NCBI GenBank assembly: GCA_903911455.1 | Contig: CAIWDQ010000623.1 | Coordinates: forward strand, 1 to 34,721 | Length of the DNA stretch: 34,721 bases | Origin: an uncultured bacterium | GTDB lineage: Bacteria; Bacteroidota; Bacteroidia; Bacteroidales; JACABE01 | Direction of reading: 5' to 3' | In this document: positions 29,884-34,721 of the stretch, piece after piece | How positions within the stretch are numbered: position 1 is the stretch's first letter | Layout: each line of letters starts with the position of its first letter | The notes under the pieces: generated by a model | Told to the model about the DNA's origin: nothing | Databases searched by the model: none | Seen by the model: the letters and a program-made list of their open reading frames with translations, nothing else | Translations under genes and position numbers: made by a program

Positions 29884-30606
29884 TTATTCTTTTAAAGCAT
29901 CAATTAAAACATTTCCTTTTAACACAGGAACTACATTTGTTGAGTCATTTTTAAAAGTATATTCAAGTACATCATCAAGTTTTAATCTTTTTAAACGATG
30001 TCGGTGAGCAGCTTTCTCAATATAAGCCAAAGGATCTTTCTTAGCTGTCAACCAAAGATCTAATGAGGCTTCTGCAGCATCACAATCCATCTTAAAATTA
30101 TTATTTAAAAGAAGTCTTTCAATTAATGCTCCTGCAAAGATAGTATCTTCCAGATTAAATTTATTCTTCCATCCTGCACATAAAATTACAAGATTCTTAT
30201 TTTCTTTTATTAAATAATCAGCTAATACACTTAAATTATTAAACGCACCAATTGCAAGTCCCTTAGCATGTTTTGCCAGATCAATTGCCTGAGTCCCGTT
30301 AGTTGTACTATAAACTATTGTCTTTCCTTTTACTTCTTCATTCATAAAATTGAATGCAGAATTACCGAAGTCAGCAAAATCCAGTACCTTTCCATCTCTT
30401 TCAGAAGCCACAAGAAAACCTTTACTTTTATATTCTTTTGCCTGCTCAATAGTTGCAACAGGTATTATTTCTTTTACACCGTTTTCGAATGCAGCACAGA
30501 TAGATGTACTTGCTCTAAGTATATCTACCATCACTACAATATAGTTTTCTTTAGTCATTATCTCATCAAATAACTTAGGCGTAAGACAAACCTCAATAGT
30601 ATTCAT
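29884..30606 (-). CDS. comB: 2-phosphosulfolactate phosphatase (ComB) family protein
   Basis: A 240-residue cytoplasmic protein of the ComB family (PF04029). ComB removes phosphate from 2-phosphosulfolactate in coenzyme M and sulfolactate synthesis. Signatures are MVDILRASTSICAAFENG (residues 25-42), ERDGKVLDFADFGNSAF, VYSTTNGTQAI and ILCAGWKNKFNLEDTIFAGAL. Bacteroidota often carry this gene without the other CoM genes, and none (comA, comC) are visible here, so the physiological substrate is uncertain. It is divergent from gyrB and has its own -7 box. Confidence 0.88.
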   Translation of the reverse strand: MNTIEVCLTPKLFDEIMTKENYIVVMVDILRASTSICAAFENGVKEIIPVATIEQAKEYKSKGFLVASERDGKVLDFADFGNSAFNFMNEEVKGKTIVYSTTNGTQAIDLAKHAKGLAIGAFNNLSVLADYLIKENKNLVILCAGWKNKFNLEDTIFAGALIERLLLNNNFKMDCDAAEASLDLWLTAKKDPLAYIEKAAHRHRLKRLKLDDVLEYTFKNDSTNVVPVLKGNVLIDALKE

Positions 30607-30628
30607 AAAAATTGAATTAAATTCACTA

Positions 30629-30636
30629 CAAAATTA
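30629..30636 (-). promoter_or_regulatory. Probable -7 element for comB
   Basis: TAATTTTG on the minus strand, 22 bases before the comB ATG at 30606. The -33 match is weak. Confidence 0.4.
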
Positions 30637-30692
30637 ATGCTTTCTATGATATAAATGAGAGGAAATGTTAATTGTTTTAAAATTGTTAATAA

Positions 30693-32753
<2,061 letters not shown>

Positions 32754-32780
32754 TTAGGGTGTTTATACTGTTTGTTTAAA

Positions 32781-32810
32781 AATACTGCCTCTCTGGCAGT
32801 ATTTTTTTTT
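32781..32810 (+). terminator. Intrinsic terminator of gyrB
   Basis: AATACTGCC (32781-32789) and GGCAGTATT (32795-32803) form a perfect 9-bp stem with loop TCTCT, followed by a run of T to 32810. It begins 27 bases after the gyrB stop. Confidence 0.9.
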
Positions 32811-32894
32811 GCCTTTTTATCAAAAATCTTCTTATAAAAGATGTCATTCATTCGTTAGAAATTATTATTTTTACATCCTAAATGATTTATCACA

Positions 32895-33428
32895 ATGAAA
32901 GAGTTAGAAAACATGCTTTACGACAGTAGCAGAAGGTGTATTCTGTTGGCTGTAGATGTGTTGGAGCAAAAGCCCGAACTATTTAATGACATGCTTTCAC
33001 TTTGTATGGAAAGCAAATATCCAATGGCAATGCGTGCTGCCCGTGTTATCCAGTTTTATTGTGATAAATTTCCTGAAACCATCCTTAATCATATCGATTA
33101 CGTTATTCCATTGTTTATTAAAACTAATGTGGATGGTGTGAAAAGAAGTATTATGAAGATTTTTATCGATCGTATTGATGTAAATCTTATTCCTGACCTA
33201 GGGCTCGTCCTCTCAAAATGTTATGACTGGCTTCTTTCAGATAAAGAACCAATTGCCGTAAGGGTTTACAGTCTTGAATTGATAAATAAAATAGCTTTAT
33301 CCGAACCCGATCTCTTTCTGGAACTTAAAATTGTTATTGAGCAAATGGATTTTGATAATTATCCAAGCCTTCGTTATAGAACGCAAAGGATTTTAAAGTA
33401 TCTTAGGAAAAAAGAAATGCTTTATTAA
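32895..33428 (+). CDS. HEAT-like alpha-helical repeat protein
   Basis: A 177-residue, all-helical, soluble-looking protein. Pairs of amphipathic helices recur roughly every 35 residues (LAVDVLEQKPELFNDMLSLCM, MAMRAARVIQFYCDKFPETI, VDGVKRSIMKIFIDRI, AVRVYSLELINKIALSEPDLFLEL, SLRYRTQRILKYLRKK), the pattern of HEAT/ARM repeats used for protein binding. I cannot assign a partner. It starts 84 bases after the gyrB terminator with no clear consensus promoter, and it converges on the lipoprotein gene: the two stop codons share the four bases TTAA (33425-33428). Confidence 0.8.
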   Translation: MKELENMLYDSSRRCILLAVDVLEQKPELFNDMLSLCMESKYPMAMRAARVIQFYCDKFPETILNHIDYVIPLFIKTNVDGVKRSIMKIFIDRIDVNLIPDLGLVLSKCYDWLLSDKEPIAVRVYSLELINKIALSEPDLFLELKIVIEQMDFDNYPSLRYRTQRILKYLRKKEMLY

Positions 33429-34603
33429 TGTAGTCTAAGCTTTTCAACTGAACCTGAAAATGTATCGTACTCAATTGAGCGTGTTGAGCGAGGCAAATTC
33501 ACAACAATTCCAAACTGACTTATTGATGTTTTGTAATCCTTTAATATATTATTATGATATGATATTATTACTTCCGAAAACTCAGGTATTCTGTAAGCAA
33601 ACCCATGTTTCCCTTTGTTAAGAGATTCCTTTTGTTTATTATAAATATTTGTATTGTAAAGACACCCTTTACTACTTACATTAATATTTACATAATCACC
33701 TTCTTTACTATATAAATCAAGGACTCCTTTACTTGCTGAGAACTTGAATAATGGAGCATTATTAACAGTCGTCACCTTTGCTGAAGTATCTTTTTGAGGT
33801 AAATAATAAAAAGTATATGTTAAAGTATGCTTCACGGTTATTCCCGAAAAGAGTTTCAGATAATCATTTTCCTGCTTATCCAATTCATTGTAAATAAACT
33901 CAAGTGTTGATTTATCTTTCACATCCTGATCACCGTTAAGGTACGAAAATCTGGTTTCTTTAAGTTTATTAATAAAGTCAACCATCTCTTTGGCTTTCTG
34001 TTCAGTAGGTTTTTCAACAATAGTTTTCTTTAAAATAGTTTCTCTAACTATTCCCGTATCACCTTCCACGTCACGATACATAGTATCAACCTTTTCGTAC
34101 ATATTTAACTCAACAAAATTCTTAAACAATTCAGGAATGTCGCCATTATCTTTTGTGTCTTTTACATTATCTTTATAATAATTTTGTTCTGTTTCTATTT
34201 TTTTTATTCTTTTAGGATTAATAGCTTTAAGATAACCTCTATAGTCAATATCAACACCTAGTTTTTTACAATTAGTTTCAACAAAATAAAACTGACTTGT
34301 ATCCGGTTCACTATACGAAATTATTTCAACGTCAGCAATCTGATATGAGGTAGCATTTTCAGTAATAATATTCTTCAATCCCAGATATTTGGCAGCATAT
34401 TCAGAGTATGGCCCTTTGATATTCTCCTTTTGCACAACTTTAACAGTTATCTTAAAATAAGTTTGTGGAAGCATATAATAAAAACCCGCTTTCTTGGTGG
34501 GTTTAGCATCTTTAGTAACGCGAATAACATTGTAACCGGGCAGGCACGACGTCATTACAACGACAACCATCAGCATATAAAAGCCAAATCTAATCTTATT
34601 CAT
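33425..34603 (-). CDS. DUF4831-like lipoprotein
   Basis: A 392-residue predicted lipoprotein. The signal peptide ends in a lipobox-like VVMTSC, so Cys20 would be acylated and the protein membrane-anchored. The rest is mixed alpha/beta with many Lys and Tyr residues and recognisable segments GFYYMLPQTYFKITVKV, YLGLKNIITENATSYQIADVEI and TLTYTFYYLPQKD. This pattern resembles the Bacteroidota family DUF4831, whose function is unknown. The family assignment is from memory of the pattern and moderately secure; the lipoprotein call is more secure. It converges on the HEAT-like gene with a 4-base overlap and has a -7 box upstream. Confidence 0.8.
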   Translation of the reverse strand: MNKIRFGFYMLMVVVVMTSCLPGYNVIRVTKDAKPTKKAGFYYMLPQTYFKITVKVVQKENIKGPYSEYAAKYLGLKNIITENATSYQIADVEIISYSEPDTSQFYFVETNCKKLGVDIDYRGYLKAINPKRIKKIETEQNYYKDNVKDTKDNGDIPELFKNFVELNMYEKVDTMYRDVEGDTGIVRETILKKTIVEKPTEQKAKEMVDFINKLKETRFSYLNGDQDVKDKSTLEFIYNELDKQENDYLKLFSGITVKHTLTYTFYYLPQKDTSAKVTTVNNAPLFKFSASKGVLDLYSKEGDYVNINVSSKGCLYNTNIYNKQKESLNKGKHGFAYRIPEFSEVIISYHNNILKDYKTSISQFGIVVNLPRSTRSIEYDTFSGSVEKLRLH

Positions 34604-34649
34604 ACTCTTAATTATTATTTTGTTGATAGAAATAAGTATTTCTTTTCTG

Positions 34650-34657
34650 CAAAAGTA
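34650..34657 (-). promoter_or_regulatory. Probable -7 element for the DUF4831-like gene
   Basis: TACTTTTG on the minus strand, about 47 bases before the ATG at 34603. No clear -33 element is seen; the remaining bases to the window end hold nothing recognisable. Confidence 0.4.
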
Positions 34658-34721
34658 GTTATTTTTTAGCTATTGAAGTCTTTTTTAATTCTTAAAATTA
34701 TCTTAATAATAAAATTGAACA

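Overview
The window reads as a chromosomal segment of an AT-rich member of the Bacteroidota. The evidence is promoters of the TTTG-N19/20-TAnnTTTG type with almost no Shine-Dalgarno sequences, a type IX secretion (T9SS) cargo protein, a CarboxypepD_reg-type TonB-dependent receptor, PorT-like small beta-barrels, and families largely confined to this phylum (DUF3127, DUF4159, DUF4831-like, bacterial GGGP synthase). Genus cannot be fixed from the sequence alone.

Layout. 1-2460: a gene cut by the left edge, then a gene-poor stretch with a short inverted-repeat (MITE-like) element, a small frameshifted ORF and a dense cluster of REP-like hairpins. 2465-8150: housekeeping genes: dtd, a two-component pair, GGGP synthase, a DMT transporter and ahcY. 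8151-9257: about 1.1 kb without a convincing gene, filled with tandem and inverted repeats, including a 21-bp minisatellite. 9258-11818: a minus-strand run of a small membrane protein, a PNPOx-like protein, pyrK and pyrD. 12073-15620: exbB-exbD-tonB, folC and tRNA-Leu(UAG). 15713-18853: a tight five-gene minus-strand operon (cdd, ChaN-like, rsmE, DUF4159, DUF3127). 18854-24586: a second 21-bp array, a T9SS-sorted protein, a TonB-dependent receptor and a third array of 41-bp period. 24587-26620: three tandem paralogous outer-membrane beta-barrel genes. 26680-30606: a 7TM-HD phosphodiesterase, a YncE-like propeller and comB. 30783-34603: gyrB, a HEAT-like protein and a DUF4831-like lipoprotein; a promoter follows at the right edge.

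How the genes fit together. ExbB/ExbD/TonB could energise the TonB-dependent receptor encoded 8 kb away. The receptor, the T9SS cargo and the three barrels form a cell-envelope block. PyrK and PyrD make one enzyme of pyrimidine synthesis, and Cdd salvages pyrimidines. Most other genes are core metabolism and information processing.

No phage, transposase gene, CRISPR array or defence locus was found. The most unusual content is non-coding. There are three unrelated-looking intergenic arrays with periods of 21, 21 and 41 bp, a 63-bp duplication (3 x 21), several 9-bp-period microrepeats, REP-like hairpins and one 210-bp inverted-repeat element. Whether these have a function is open. All family calls were made by reading motifs, without database searches.
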